This document shows positions 15,131-24,200 of a stretch of 36,903 nucleotides of DNA, piece by piece (the stretch's first letter is position 1; every line of letters begins with the position of its first letter). Below the pieces are notes generated by a model. The model made no database searches. It was not told where the DNA came from and saw nothing but the letters and a program-made list of their open reading frames with translations. This stretch comes from an uncultured Ruminococcus sp. (GTDB taxonomy: Bacteria; Bacillota; Clostridia; Oscillospirales; Ruminococcaceae). The stretch covers positions 1 to 36,903 of the forward strand of contig CAMCRP010000033.1 in the NCBI GenBank assembly GCA_945877315.1, given 5' to 3'. The translations under genes were made by a program, and so were the position numbers.

Positions 15131-16087
15131 ATGATTTTTTTGACCACCGCCGACAGCATTTCCGAAAGAAAGAGCGACAGCTCCGACTTTTTCCCCAAGC
15201 CCTCATCCGGCAGAACTCAGCGGTTTATCGAAAAAGGGGCGGAGATAATTTTCCTCCTCTGCGCCCTTATTTCCATAGCTGCCGTTGTCATTATATGTGT
15301 TTACATTTTTGCGGGAGGAATACCCGCTATTGCGGAGATAGGACTGTTTGACTTCCTCGGCGGACAGCGCTGGAAGCCCTACAATGAGCCTGCGGAATAC
15401 GGCATTTTCCCCATGATACTGGGCAGCCTGTATGTTACGGGCGGTGCGGTTGCAGTGGGCGTTCCCGTGGGACTGCTGACGGCTATTTTTATGGCAAGAT
15501 TTTGTCCCGCCCCGCTTTACAAGGTCTTGAAGCCTATGATAAATCTGCTGGCGGGCATACCGTCTATCGTGTACGGTCTGTTCGGTATGATAGTTATCGT
15601 ACCCATCGTGAGAAATCTTGCAGGCGGTGACGGAAACTGCATTTTCACCGCTGCCCTTCTCCTGGGAATGATGATACTTCCCACCATTATCGGGCTTTCG
15701 GAAACGGCTATACGGTCTGTTCCCGAATCCTACTATGAGGGTGCTGTTGCTCTGGGTGCGACTCACGAACGTGCGGTTGGAACCGTTGTTTTCCCCGCCG
15801 CAAAGTCGGGAATTCTTGCGGGAGTTATCCTCGGAATAGGCAGAGCCATAGGCGAAACTATGGCTGTTATCATGGTTGCGGGAAATCAGGCGAGAATGCC
15901 CAAGGGACTGTTTGCAGGCGTCCGCACACTTACCGCAAATATCGTTACCGAAATGGGCGATGCGGGCGGACTTCATTATGACGCTCTTGTTGCAACGGCT
16001 GTCGTTCTTTTCGGATTTATCCTGATTCTGAATTTATGCTTTAGCGTTCTTACCAACAAAAAGCCCAAGGAGGGAAAATCAAAATGA
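15131..16087 (+). CDS. pstC: phosphate ABC transporter permease PstC
   Basis: One of the two membrane permeases of the Pst importer, 318 residues. Six hydrophobic segments are visible, the first at about 38-62, and the EAA loop that contacts PstB reads YYEGAVALGATHERAV (about 194-209). [16 protein letters not shown] is a Pst permease signature. Start uncertain: ATG 15131 touches the AAAGGA ribosome site, while TTG 15140, three codons on, is at ideal distance. It overlaps pstA by four bases (ATGA), typical of coupled translation. The N-terminal ~30 residues are Ser-rich and cytoplasmic. Confidence 0.95.
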   Translation: MIFLTTADSISERKSDSSDFFPKPSSGRTQRFIEKGAEIIFLLCALISIAAVVIICVYIFAGGIPAIAEIGLFDFLGGQRWKPYNEPAEYGIFPMILGSLYVTGGAVAVGVPVGLLTAIFMARFCPAPLYKVLKPMINLLAGIPSIVYGLFGMIVIVPIVRNLAGGDGNCIFTAALLLGMMILPTIIGLSETAIRSVPESYYEGAVALGATHERAVGTVVFPAAKSGILAGVILGIGRAIGETMAVIMVAGNQARMPKGLFAGVRTLTANIVTEMGDAGGLHYDALVATAVVLFGFILILNLCFSVLTNKKPKEGKSK

Positions 16088-16947
16088 CAATGACAGGCTT
16101 TCGCTTTGATATGAAAACCTATAAAAAGCACCCCCTTTCCTTCCTGTTTATGCTGCTTGTTTGGATAGCCGCCGCACTTACCGCTGCCGTTTTCATTGCA
16201 GTTGTGGGCTATGTCCTTATTAAGGGAATACCGCAGCTTAAACCCTCGCTGTTTGCATGGAATTACACTACCGACAATGTTTCCATGATGCCCGCTATAA
16301 TCACCACCGTTGAAATGGTCGGCATCTCCCTGCTTATCGCCGCACCTCTGGGCATTTTCTGCTCGGTTTATCTGACGGAATACGCAAAAAGGGGCAACAA
16401 GATAGTCAAGGTAGTAAGGCTTACCGCCGAAACCTTACAGGGAATACCGTCCATCGTTTACGGACTTTTCGGTATGCTTTGCTTTGTCACATCTCTGAAA
16501 TGGGGCTATTCCCTGCTGGCAGGCTGCTTTACAGTTTCCATTATGATACTGCCGCTGATAATGCGTTCCACCGAGGAAGCGTTAAAATCCGTCCCCGACA
16601 GCTACCGTGAGGGCAGCTATGGTCTGGGCGCAGGAAAGCTTCGCACCGTATTCAAAATAGTAATCCCGTCGGCGGGAAATGGTATCCTTGCGGGAATTAT
16701 CCTCGCTATCGGCAGAATTATCGGCGAAACTGCCGCACTTATGTACACTGCGGGAACAGTTGCACAGCTTCCCGAAAACGTCTTTATGTCGGGCAGAACC
16801 CTTTCTATCCATATGTATCAGCTTTCGAGAGAAGGTCTGCACACCGATGATGCAGCCGCAACCGCCGTTATTCTCCTGATAACCGTTTTCGCACTGAACG
16901 GTCTTGCGGAATATATTGCCAAGAAGTTAGATAAAAACAAGCTTTGA
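16084..16947 (+). CDS. pstA: phosphate ABC transporter permease PstA
   Basis: Second permease subunit, 287 residues, six predicted membrane segments beginning with [36 protein letters not shown] parallels the PstC signature, and the EAA loop is [17 protein letters not shown] (about 173-189). The start has AAGGAGGG upstream and overlaps the pstC stop. Thirteen bases separate it from pstB. Confidence 0.95.
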   Translation: MTMTGFRFDMKTYKKHPLSFLFMLLVWIAAALTAAVFIAVVGYVLIKGIPQLKPSLFAWNYTTDNVSMMPAIITTVEMVGISLLIAAPLGIFCSVYLTEYAKRGNKIVKVVRLTAETLQGIPSIVYGLFGMLCFVTSLKWGYSLLAGCFTVSIMILPLIMRSTEEALKSVPDSYREGSYGLGAGKLRTVFKIVIPSAGNGILAGIILAIGRIIGETAALMYTAGTVAQLPENVFMSGRTLSIHMYQLSREGLHTDDAAATAVILLITVFALNGLAEYIAKKLDKNKL

Positions 16948-16960
16948 AAGGATAATTGAT

Positions 16961-17716
16961 ATGCCCGAAACTAAAATTTCCGTCAGCGGACTTGACCTTT
17001 ACTATTCGGAATTCCATGCACTGAAAAATGTAAATATAGACATCGCACCCAACGAGATAACCGCTTTTATCGGTCCGTCGGGCTGCGGAAAATCCACCCT
17101 TTTAAAATCCCTCAACCGTATGAACGACCTTGTTGAGGGCTGCCGAATTACTGGAAATGTCACCCTTGACGGCGTTGATATTTACAAGGATATGGAGATA
17201 ACCTATCTCAGAAAAAATGTGGGAATGGTTTTCCAGAAGCCTAATCCCTTCCCCATGTCAATTTACGATAATATTGCCTACGGTCCGAGAACACACGGTA
17301 TACGCCGCAAGTCCGATCTTGACGATATTGTAGAGGAAAGCCTGAAAAAGGCGTCTATCTGGAATGAGGTCAGCGACCGTCTGAAACGTTCCGCACTGGG
17401 ACTTTCCGGCGGACAGCAGCAGCGTCTTTGCATTGCAAGGGCACTGGCGGTAAAGCCCGAGGTAATTCTCATGGACGAACCCACCTCTGCACTTGACCCT
17501 ATTTCCACCATGAAAATTGAGGAGCTTTGCTGCGAGATAAAGGACAGCTACACCATTGTTATCGTTACCCACAATATGCAGCAGGCGACAAGAATTTCCG
17601 ATAAGACGGCGTTTTTCCTTCACGGCGAGATAGTGGAATTTGACGAAACGGAGAAGCTTTTCTCCACGCCGTCCGACAAGCGCACAGAGGATTATATTAC
17701 GGGAAGATTTGGATAA
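16961..17716 (+). CDS. pstB: phosphate ABC transporter ATPase PstB
   Basis: ATP-hydrolysing subunit driving phosphate import, 251 residues, usual length. Walker [10 protein letters not shown] at 38-46, Q-loop Q92, signature LSGGQQQRL at 148-156, Walker B VILMDEP at 168-174, D-loop SALDP and switch histidine in [28 protein letters not shown] is diagnostic for PstB. Start at 16961 with AAAGGA upstream; phoU follows 16 bases after the stop. Confidence 0.97.
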   Translation: MPETKISVSGLDLYYSEFHALKNVNIDIAPNEITAFIGPSGCGKSTLLKSLNRMNDLVEGCRITGNVTLDGVDIYKDMEITYLRKNVGMVFQKPNPFPMSIYDNIAYGPRTHGIRRKSDLDDIVEESLKKASIWNEVSDRLKRSALGLSGGQQQRLCIARALAVKPEVILMDEPTSALDPISTMKIEELCCEIKDSYTIVIVTHNMQQATRISDKTAFFLHGEIVEFDETEKLFSTPSDKRTEDYITGRFG

Positions 17717-17732
17717 CCGAAAAGGAGACGCT

Positions 17733-18389
17733 ATGAGAAAGCTATTTGACGAGCAGCTGAAAGAGCTGAATATCGAAATGATAAAGATGGCGGGACAGGT
17801 GGAAACCGCTATTGCGGGGGCTGCGGAGGCTCTTATCAAAAACGACATCACCCTTGCAAAGCAGGTAATGGGCGGCGACGAGATAGTTGACGATATGGAA
17901 AAGAAGATAGAGCATCTCTGCTTAAAGCTTCTTTTGCAGCAGCAGCCCGTTGCCACCGACCTTAGGAGAGTGTCCACGGCGCTGAAAATGACCACCGACC
18001 TTGAACGTATCGGCGACCAGGCGGTGGACATTGCGGAGCTTACCTTGAAGATAGGCAAGACGGATAATGTTCATATTCCGCAGATGGCGAAGGCAGTCAT
18101 ACGAATGGTGACCGACAGCATAAACGCCTATGTCAACAGCGACGAAAAGCTGGCAAACGACGTTATGGCGGAGGACGAAAGGGTTGACGAGCTTTTTGTC
18201 AAGATACGTGACGAGCTTATCGAAATGGCAGCCGACAGCCGCGAAAAGGGCAAGCAGGTCGGCGAACAAGCAATTGACCTGCTGATGGTGGCTAAGTATC
18301 TGGAGCGTATCGGAGATCACGCCGTAAATATTGCGGAGTGGGTCATCTTCTCGGTTACGGGTGTGCATAAGAATGCGAAGATAATTTAA
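17733..18389 (+). CDS. phoU: phosphate uptake regulator PhoU
   Basis: Negative regulator that links the Pst transporter to the PhoR sensor kinase, 218 residues, all-helical, two similar three-helix bundles. Each carries the metal-binding family motif: DLERIGDQAVDIAE in the first and YLERIGDHAVNIAEW in the second. Start at 17733 with AAAGGAGA upstream. Last gene of the pst operon; a terminator follows within 20 bases. No phoP/phoR pair is in the window. Confidence 0.96.
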   Translation: MRKLFDEQLKELNIEMIKMAGQVETAIAGAAEALIKNDITLAKQVMGGDEIVDDMEKKIEHLCLKLLLQQQPVATDLRRVSTALKMTTDLERIGDQAVDIAELTLKIGKTDNVHIPQMAKAVIRMVTDSINAYVNSDEKLANDVMAEDERVDELFVKIRDELIEMAADSREKGKQVGEQAIDLLMVAKYLERIGDHAVNIAEWVIFSVTGVHKNAKII

Positions 18390-18407
18390 TCTGAAAAGCG
18401 GAAAGTG

Positions 18408-18446
18408 AAGGGCGTTTCCCCGTTGAAGTTGGGGAAACGCCCTTTT
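18408..18446 (+). terminator. pst operon terminator
   Basis: AGGGCGTTTCCCC (18409-18421) pairs with GGGGAAACGCCCT (18431-18443), followed by TTTTA. Confidence 0.9.
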
Positions 18447-18481
18447 ATGGGTGTTTATAGCAATCCACAAAAATAGCACTA

Positions 18482-18588
18482 TTGTAGGGGCAAAAGCATG
18501 AATGCTTTGGTTTCCCCGCCCGCAGGTTACAAAAGATCTATCGGAAAATGCGGGACGGGAAACCAAAGCTATGCTTTTTCCCCTACAA
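18482..18588 (+). repeat. family D palindromic element, copy 2
   Basis: TTGTAGGGGCAAAAGCATGA at the left and TATGCTTTTTCCCCTACAA at the right, with GGTTTCC...GCCCGCA and TGCGGGACGGGAAACC inside. It is the reverse complement of 8875-8981. Between it and the pst terminator nothing else is seen. Confidence 0.88.
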
Positions 18589-18605
18589 GTGTGTTAGGAT
18601 ATTTT

Positions 18606-18725
18606 TAATACTAATTTCTAATCAAAGTATAGACAAAATCAGAGATTTCAAAATCCGCACAAAACCCATATACGCAAGCTTTTGCACGGATTTTTTGTCA
18701 ACTTTATGATAGGAAATTAGTATAA
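18606..18725 (-). repeat. family B palindromic element
   Basis: A 120-bp element with ends TAATACTAATTTC and GAAATTAGTATAA, inner arms TATAGACAAAAT and TTTTTTGTCAACTTTAT, and a core ATCCGCACAAAAC/GTTTT...GCACGGAT around CCATATACGCAAGC. The core is the reverse complement of the family A core. The left end recurs at the right edge of the window (from 36837). Confidence 0.82.
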
Positions 18726-18728
18726 GAA

Positions 18729-18762
18729 AAATTCCACTTTTCACTTCCCACTCTCCACATTA
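18729..18762 (-). repeat. family C repeat, single arm
   Basis: AATTCCACTTTTCACTTCCC then ACTCTCCACATT, the inverted orientation of the AGTGGAAAGTGAAA units. It directly abuts the family B element. Confidence 0.7.
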
Positions 18763-18780
18763 AATCAACCTTGCTCCGAT

Positions 18781-18809
18781 TTGACAAACAAAGTAAAGTG
18801 TGGTATAAT
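18781..18809 (+). promoter_or_regulatory. plus-strand promoter pointing into a minus-strand gene
   Basis: TTGACA at 18781-18786, 17 bp, TATAAT at 18804-18809. Initiation near 18816 falls at the stop codon of the opposite gene 18818-19138, so the product would be antisense to that gene or a long leader for the lipoprotein gene at 19234. Confidence 0.65.
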
Positions 18810-18817
18810 AGCATTTG

Positions 18818-19138
18818 TTATTTTTTCTTCTTTTCGGGCCATTCCTCTATCTGAGTAATGTAATCGAGATTTACAAGCTTGGTCTTTTTGTCCTCAAGCT
18901 CTATTTTCGCCCAGTTGTCCTCAACGGTAAGGATAACTCCCGTGGGAACGGTGAAATCATTTTCTCCGTGAAGCATACATTTCTTTCCGATAAATTTCTT
19001 GATAAGCTCATAGCTCATGGCTTTGCGCCCCTTTCTTCTTCTCATTTTTGATCTTTTAATCCGTCTGCGTTTTTTCCTTGAAATATAGGGGATAACAAAC
19101 AGCAGCCAGAACACCACAAAATACAGCACCCAGTTCAT
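18818..19138 (-). CDS. hypothetical small membrane protein with Sm-like C-terminus
   Basis: I do not recognise this 106-residue protein. It begins with a membrane helix (MNWVLYFVVFWLLFVIPYI), followed by a very basic stretch (SRKKRRRIKRSKMRRRKGRK, about 20-39) and a ~65-residue C-terminal domain with a beta-rich pattern (IGKKCMLHGEN ... GVILTVEDNWAKIEL ... KLVNLDYITQIEEW) resembling small Sm/SH3-like barrels. The start at 19138 has AAGGGGG eight bases upstream; an ATG at 19180 lacks a ribosome site. The TATTATAAT upstream may be its -10 box. The basic segment suggests an RNA, DNA or lipid-headgroup contact on the cytoplasmic side, which is inference. A promoter points at it from the opposite strand. 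Confidence 0.75.
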   Translation of the reverse strand: MNWVLYFVVFWLLFVIPYISRKKRRRIKRSKMRRRKGRKAMSYELIKKFIGKKCMLHGENDFTVPTGVILTVEDNWAKIELEDKKTKLVNLDYITQIEEWPEKKKK

Positions 19139-19233
19139 TTCGGGTTCCCCCTTTACAATTATTATAATACACCCTCGCATTTTAGAAATCCTTAAAAAAC
19201 TATAAAGAATTCATAAAGATTGGAGATATTTAA

Positions 19234-20100
19234 ATGAAAAAGCTTTTAACCGCAATTATTGCAGTTTCCTGCATTACTCTTACTGCCTGCTCCGGCGGGA
19301 ACGCCGAAAAAACAGTTTCCGAAACAACAGAGGAAACCACCGTTTCCGAAAGCGTGTCCGAATCGGAAACCACCGCCGAAACTATTGTAGTTGACCTGCA
19401 AAAGGACCCCCTACCAGAGCTTGAAGGCGAACAGGTGGCATATTTCAAGTCCAACACGGGAAAATTTATTGAAAAGGTCTGCGGAATGGACGTTTACACA
19501 ATGACCATCGTTCTTTCCCAGAACGGCAGCACCATGACCGTAAATATGTCCTCGGACGGAAATATTGTCGGCGCAAGGGCAAATGACGCAGAATCGGATA
19601 TGAGCCTTATTGCAGATAACGGTTTTGTCTACACCTACGACCACGGCGTAAAGGAAGGCATTATAGTCAAGGACGAGGGCTACATCTCCGTTGTTACACC
19701 GAAAACCTATTTCGGGGAACAGCTGAGTGCCATGCTTTCGGACTTTATGGCAGTCACCCAACAGACTGTTGACGGAAAGACCTACACCGTCGAAACCTCC
19801 TATATCAGCGAGAACCCAAACGATATTATCAGCTACTGGTTCGATGAAGAGGGCACGCTGGTGAAATTTGTGGAAACCTTCACCGCCGACGGAGTTACCT
19901 CGGAGGTAGTCGCGGAGGTAACACGCATTTCCGATACCGCCGATGAAAGCTATATCTCACATTTTGAGGACTACAAAATGTCCGACTTCTCCGACCCCGA
20001 AGCATTTCAGAGCGAAACAAGCAATGAATCTGATGCTTCGCAGGGCGGCGGCACCGTTCAGGGTGAAATAATCGCCATAGAACCCGCAAACCAAGACTAA
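19234..20100 (+). CDS. hypothetical lipoprotein
   Basis: A 288-residue surface lipoprotein of unknown function: signal peptide with lipobox LTAC (C19), then a Ser/Thr/Glu-rich linker to about residue 50 (repeats of SETT/SES type), then a folded part of about 200 residues with alternating strands (FIEKVCGMDVYTMTIVLSQN, then TMTVNMSSDGNIVGA), ending in a Ser/Gln-rich tail. The pattern recalls LppX/LolA-like or DUF-type lipoproteins of Clostridia with a large half-barrel, but I cannot name the family. Start at 19234 with GGAGAT upstream. Divergent from the preceding small membrane protein; a family C palindrome follows its stop at once. Confidence 0.8.
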   Translation: MKKLLTAIIAVSCITLTACSGGNAEKTVSETTEETTVSESVSESETTAETIVVDLQKDPLPELEGEQVAYFKSNTGKFIEKVCGMDVYTMTIVLSQNGSTMTVNMSSDGNIVGARANDAESDMSLIADNGFVYTYDHGVKEGIIVKDEGYISVVTPKTYFGEQLSAMLSDFMAVTQQTVDGKTYTVETSYISENPNDIISYWFDEEGTLVKFVETFTADGVTSEVVAEVTRISDTADESYISHFEDYKMSDFSDPEAFQSETSNESDASQGGGTVQGEIIAIEPANQD

Positions 20101-20181
20101 AGTGGAAAGTGAAAAGTGGAAAGTGGAATTGTTGTGTTTACCGAATAATTTCACTCTCCACTTTTCACTTTTCACATTTTA
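20099..20181. repeat. family C palindrome, complete copy
   Basis: Left arm AAAGTGGAAAGTGAAAAGTG (20100-) and right arm CACTCTCCACTTTTCACTTT (to about 20178) face each other around a ~25-base loop, so the RNA can form a long imperfect hairpin. It stands where the lipoprotein terminator should be and may serve as one. Confidence 0.8.
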
Positions 20182-20265
20182 TCCCAAAGTTAATTATACA
20201 ATCAGTATAAATCCTAAAGGGGTTTACAGCAAAATAAAAAAATGTCCGTAAAATAAATTTTTTGC

Positions 20266-20292
20266 TAAAGTTTCAGAAGCATTTGCCGATAT
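20266..20292 (+). promoter_or_regulatory. sigma-28 (FliA/SigD) flagellar promoter
   Basis: TAAAGTTT at 20266-20273, 11-bp spacer, GCCGATAT at 20285-20292. This equals the sigma-28 consensus at all but possibly one position. It drives the flgM-flgN-flgK-flgL... operon. Confidence 0.93.
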
Positions 20293-20358
20293 AGTATATA
20301 GGAGTGTCAGCGGCTTGAGAAAATGCCGCAGAACACGTATCTTACGGAGGTGACTTAT

Positions 20359-20637
20359 ATGGAGATAAAGAAACTGTCGTCGGCTCTCGCAGCATATCAG
20401 AGAAGCTCTTTCGATGGAAGATCAAAAAAGGAAGTTAAGCAGTCGGTGTCCAAAAATACGGATACTGTGGAGTTTTCCGCAATGGTGAAATCACCCGAAG
20501 CGGCTAAGGCAGCGGCTAAGCGGAGCGTTGACGGCTTTGCTTCTCCCGAAAGGATCGCCGCCCTCAGAGCACAGGTAAACGCAGGTACATACAGCGTTTC
20601 AAGCGAGAAGATCGCAGCCGCTATTATCGACGGCTGA
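20359..20637 (+). CDS. flgM: anti-sigma-28 factor FlgM
   Basis: Binds and holds sigma-28 inactive until the hook is complete. The 92-residue protein has a disordered Ser/Lys-rich N-terminal half and the conserved sigma-binding C-terminus SPERIAALRAQVNAGTYSV followed by SSEKIAAAII. Start at 20359 with GGAGGTGA upstream; the frame continues upstream but lacks such a site. First gene after a sigma-28 promoter, so it takes part in a negative feedback loop on its own operon. A ~60-base gap leads to flgN. Confidence 0.93.
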   Translation: MEIKKLSSALAAYQRSSFDGRSKKEVKQSVSKNTDTVEFSAMVKSPEAAKAAAKRSVDGFASPERIAALRAQVNAGTYSVSSEKIAAAIIDG

Positions 20638-20698
20638 TTTTACCGATAGTATAAGAAAAAGAAAATTTACCGCCTGTATATTTTTAAGGAGAAACATT

Positions 20699-21151
20699 AT
20701 GGATTACAACAGCCTGCTGCTTTTTTTCAAGCAATATAACGAGCATTACAGAGATTTCCTCGCCTTTGAACTGAAAAAGATGAAGCTTGTGGCGGAGGAC
20801 GATATTCAGGGGCTGACAGATTCCATAAAGACCGAGCAAGCTCTTATTATGAAAACAAACGCCTTTGAAACCAAGCGGCTCAGAATACTTTCCGGCGGAA
20901 ACGGTCAGAACAAGACCTTCAGCAATATAATCGACGAAGCCCCCGATGACAAGAAGGACGCTCTCAGGGCAGAATTCAAGGAGCTTTCCCGTCTGGTGCT
21001 GGAAATCAAAAAGGTCAACGATAACGTGCGGCTTATCGTTACCGAGCGAATGAAGAAATTTGAGACTCCCACAGAGTCTGATACATATAATGTGAACGGC
21101 GGAAAAAATCATTCGGACGAAAATATCCATTCCATGATGAAGTCCGTCTGA
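20699..21151 (+). CDS. flgN: FlgN-type flagellar export chaperone
   Basis: A 150-residue helical cytoplasmic protein, placed between flgM and flgK as is standard for FlgN, the chaperone of the hook-filament junction proteins FlgK and FlgL. Sequence is mostly long amphipathic helices (YNEHYRDFLAFELKKMKLVA, then KTEQALIMKTNAFETKRL), with a disordered C-terminal tail. Start at 20699 with AAGGAGAAA upstream. Identification rests mainly on helical pattern, size and position. Confidence 0.85.
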   Translation: MDYNSLLLFFKQYNEHYRDFLAFELKKMKLVAEDDIQGLTDSIKTEQALIMKTNAFETKRLRILSGGNGQNKTFSNIIDEAPDDKKDALRAEFKELSRLVLEIKKVNDNVRLIVTERMKKFETPTESDTYNVNGGKNHSDENIHSMMKSV

Positions 21152-21175
21152 TACGTAACGAAAGGAACGATCAAA

Positions 21176-22951
21176 ATGCTTAGACCTACATTTTTAGGAT
21201 TTGAAACACAGAAGCGTGCCCTTTTCTCGGCACAGAAGGCTCTTGATGTAACAGGCAGCAATATCGGAAATGTTGACACCGAGGGCTACACCCGTCAGAG
21301 AGTTGACCTTTTCTCCGTGGAGAATTTTCAGGGCGGACTGAGATATAATACCAAAATAGCTCTGGCAGGTCAGGGCGTGGATATGAGAGGCGTTACTCAG
21401 GTCAGAGATGTGCTTCTCGATGAACGTTACAGAACTGTCAGCGGTGAAGCCAACGAGTCCACCACTAAGGCTGACATTCTCTATCAGGTAGAGGACGTTA
21501 TCGACGATATTGAAGCAGACACCACCGGCTTTAATGCTGTTCTTTCCAAGCTGGAGGCGGCTTTGCAGAGCTTTTCCACTTCTAACGCCGACCGCCGTGA
21601 AATGGCTACCATTGCTATTAATTCCGCAGATAAGATCACTCAGATATTCCAGAATTTCAGCAAGAGAATTGACGATGTTTCAAGCCTGACCTTCACAAAA
21701 ACCGAAAATACCGTTGACAGAATAAATCAGATATTCAAGCAGATCTCCGCCCTCAACAAGCAGATAGTTGATGATTACGTTGCATCTAATGAAACATATA
21801 TCGACGATGACGGTACATACAGATCAAATATCACCTACGGTCCTCTGGAATTAAAGGATCAGAGAAATCTCCTGCTTGACGAGCTGGCTGAATACGGAAA
21901 TGTTGAGGTCACAACAAATCCTCTGGGCGATATTACCGTTAAATTCGGCGATAAGGTCGTTGTTGACAGAGTTTATTATGATGATAAGGGTCAGAAGGTA
22001 ACTCTTGACGAGAACGGAAAGGTGCCCGAAGGCGTCAAGGCTACTGCCAACTACGTTTTCGGAAAGCTTTCCATGTTCGATCCCTCCAGCACAAACGCTG
22101 CGGAGAAGGCTCCCTCAAATCTCAAGCTTTACGCTTCGGAAATGTTCACCGCAGAGGAATGGGTGAATATCTCATGCGACCCCGCAAAGCTTGATGATGT
22201 GTTGGGTCCCAAGGGCGATAACGAGATAATGATGGTGGGCACGGACGAGAGAAATCTTACGGGCTACGGTCTGAGCACAGGCTCTCTCAAGGGTCTGTTT
22301 GATATGTATAACGGAAACGGCAGCTTCGTTTCAAGCGCAAAATACACGGGCGAATGTAAGAACGGTTACGCAGGCATTCCCTACTATAAAGAGGTCATAA
22401 ACTCCCTTGCAAAGGTCGTTTGCGAAAAGTTCAACGAGGCAAACGGTCATAAGACAGACGGCGACGGCAGAAGAATGTTTGAGATAACTGATCCCGCAAA
22501 TCCCGCATTTACCTTCAGAGTGTCCGACGACTGGAGAAAGGACAGCATGATGATCACCCGCACTCCCGAGCAGGCAGACGATGAGGGCAAGACGGGCGAG
22601 GAGCTGGATAACGAAAATCTCCACAGACTGCTGGCTGTATTCCAGGGCGAATTTACATATGACAGCATTCCTTCGGGTCAGACATATACTCTCAGCGGAT
22701 ATGTCCGCAAATATGGCGAGGACATAGGCGAGCAGACACAGTTTGAGTATGATTCCGCTAAGGCAAACACAACTATCCTTGAATCGGTGGGTGCTGCAAG
22801 AGATAGAGTCATGGGCGTTTCTCTCAATGAAGAGGGTATCAATATGATGAATTATCAGAAATGGTACAACGCAGCCGCAAGAATGATGACCACCCTTGAC
22901 GAGGCTCTGAACGTTATTATCAATCAGATGGGTCTTGTAGGCAGAGGATAA
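21176..22951 (+). CDS. flgK: flagellar hook-associated protein 1 FlgK
   Basis: Joins hook and filament, exported and assembled at the flagellar tip. 591 residues. The N-terminus has the rod-protein motif QKALDVTGSNIGNVDTEGYT followed by RQR; the C-terminus has the paired helix SLNEEGINMMNYQKWYNAAA followed by RMMTTLDEALNVI. The middle (about 250-480) is a variable domain. Start at 21176 with AAAGGAAC upstream. flgL follows 22 bases after the stop. Confidence 0.96.
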   Translation: MLRPTFLGFETQKRALFSAQKALDVTGSNIGNVDTEGYTRQRVDLFSVENFQGGLRYNTKIALAGQGVDMRGVTQVRDVLLDERYRTVSGEANESTTKADILYQVEDVIDDIEADTTGFNAVLSKLEAALQSFSTSNADRREMATIAINSADKITQIFQNFSKRIDDVSSLTFTKTENTVDRINQIFKQISALNKQIVDDYVASNETYIDDDGTYRSNITYGPLELKDQRNLLLDELAEYGNVEVTTNPLGDITVKFGDKVVVDRVYYDDKGQKVTLDENGKVPEGVKATANYVFGKLSMFDPSSTNAAEKAPSNLKLYASEMFTAEEWVNISCDPAKLDDVLGPKGDNEIMMVGTDERNLTGYGLSTGSLKGLFDMYNGNGSFVSSAKYTGECKNGYAGIPYYKEVINSLAKVVCEKFNEANGHKTDGDGRRMFEITDPANPAFTFRVSDDWRKDSMMITRTPEQADDEGKTGEELDNENLHRLLAVFQGEFTYDSIPSGQTYTLSGYVRKYGEDIGEQTQFEYDSAKANTTILESVGAARDRVMGVSLNEEGINMMNYQKWYNAAARMMTTLDEALNVIINQMGLVGRG

Positions 22952-22973
22952 TAATTAACGGGAGGAAATCTTA

Positions 22974-24164
22974 ATGAGAATTACACAAAACGGCATGAAG
23001 CGCCAGTATCTCAGAAACAGCAACTCGGCTCTCGAACGTATGAATTCCATAAATAACCGTATTCTTACCGAAAGAAAGTTTATGCGTGCTTCCGATGATT
23101 CCACGGCTGCCGCAAATGCTATGATAATAAGAAAATCACTGTCCAATCTGGATATGTATGAGGATAATCTGAAAAAGGTGCAGGCACTGTATAATTCGGC
23201 TGAATCCCACCTGTCCACGCTGACCAGCACCGTTTCAAAGACTATCACTCAGGTAATTTACGGTATAAACGGCGACAAGAGCCAGACGGAAAGAAACATT
23301 ATCGCAGGCGAGCTGGAGCAGTTCGCAGAGCAGATGCGCACCGAGCTTAACGAGGTCTACGCAGACAGGCGTATCTTCGGCGGTACAAACAATAACGACG
23401 TTTCCTTTACCTTCGATACGGCTACACGTCAGGTTTCCTACAACGGCGTTCCCGTTTCGGCAGAGATAATCGAAAAGGACGACGGAAGCGGCGGAAAGAC
23501 TTACAGCTTCGGCTTTAAGGACGGTGTTGTTTCGCCTATCACCTATGATGATGACGAAAATGCCGTAACACCGACACCAAAGCTTCCCGCAGATGTTTCT
23601 GCCACCCTTACCGCAGAGCAGATAACCGATTACGAGGAAGGCAGACTGAAAAGCTACGACCTTTACCCCGGTTCACAGCCTATTTATGTTGATGTGGGTA
23701 TCGGCATAAAGTACGATTACGATGACCCCAACGACCTGACAACTGCAAAGGTAAATCCCGATACGGCTATGAATATAACCCTCAACGGCGTCGATATGAC
23801 AGGCTGCGGCACCGATCAGGACGGCGACAGCCTTAACGTTATTCAGCTGGCTTACGACGCTGCCGAGGCTATGAGAAACGGCGATGTCAAGACCTGTAAC
23901 CGCCTTATCGACAAGCTGCACAGCGCAGAGGAACAGGTGCTTATCAGTATCACCGAATTCGGCGCAAAGAGCGAAAGCATTAACTTTCATCTGACTAAGA
24001 TAGACAATGACAGATACAATCTCCAGGTGCAGCAGAAGGATATCGAAGCTGCCGACCTTACCAAGGAGATCACCGATTTCAAATCTGCACAGGCTGCATA
24101 TAACGCTACCTTGCAGATGGGTTCAAGCGTTATCCCCAACAGTATTTTTGATTTTATAAGATAA
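22974..24164 (+). CDS. flgL: flagellar hook-associated protein 3 FlgL
   Basis: Second junction protein between FlgK and flagellin. 396 residues with flagellin-like ends: N-terminal MRITQNGMKRQYLRN ... RASDDSTAAANAMIIRKSL and GGTNNNDVSFTF, and C-terminal KDIEAADLTKEITDFKSAQA followed by AYNATLQM. The central ~170 residues are extra compared with the shortest FlgL forms. Start at 22974 with GGAGGAAA upstream. Confidence 0.95.
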   Translation: MRITQNGMKRQYLRNSNSALERMNSINNRILTERKFMRASDDSTAAANAMIIRKSLSNLDMYEDNLKKVQALYNSAESHLSTLTSTVSKTITQVIYGINGDKSQTERNIIAGELEQFAEQMRTELNEVYADRRIFGGTNNNDVSFTFDTATRQVSYNGVPVSAEIIEKDDGSGGKTYSFGFKDGVVSPITYDDDENAVTPTPKLPADVSATLTAEQITDYEEGRLKSYDLYPGSQPIYVDVGIGIKYDYDDPNDLTTAKVNPDTAMNITLNGVDMTGCGTDQDGDSLNVIQLAYDAAEAMRNGDVKTCNRLIDKLHSAEEQVLISITEFGAKSESINFHLTKIDNDRYNLQVQQKDIEAADLTKEITDFKSAQAAYNATLQMGSSVIPNSIFDFIR

Positions 24165-24200
24165 ATTTAAATTAAGTCACTTTCGGAGGGAGTGAGATCT

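Noticed and set aside
18815-19051. Plus-strand 78-codon frame right after the promoter at 18781
   Set aside because: Starts with TTG, no ribosome site, and is antisense to a gene with a membrane helix and folded domain. The promoter is kept as a finding, the protein is not.
20637-20698. Second sigma-28 promoter between flgM and flgN (TTTTACCGATAG)
   Set aside because: Only the -10-like CCGATA is present. No TAAA box lies at the right distance upstream.
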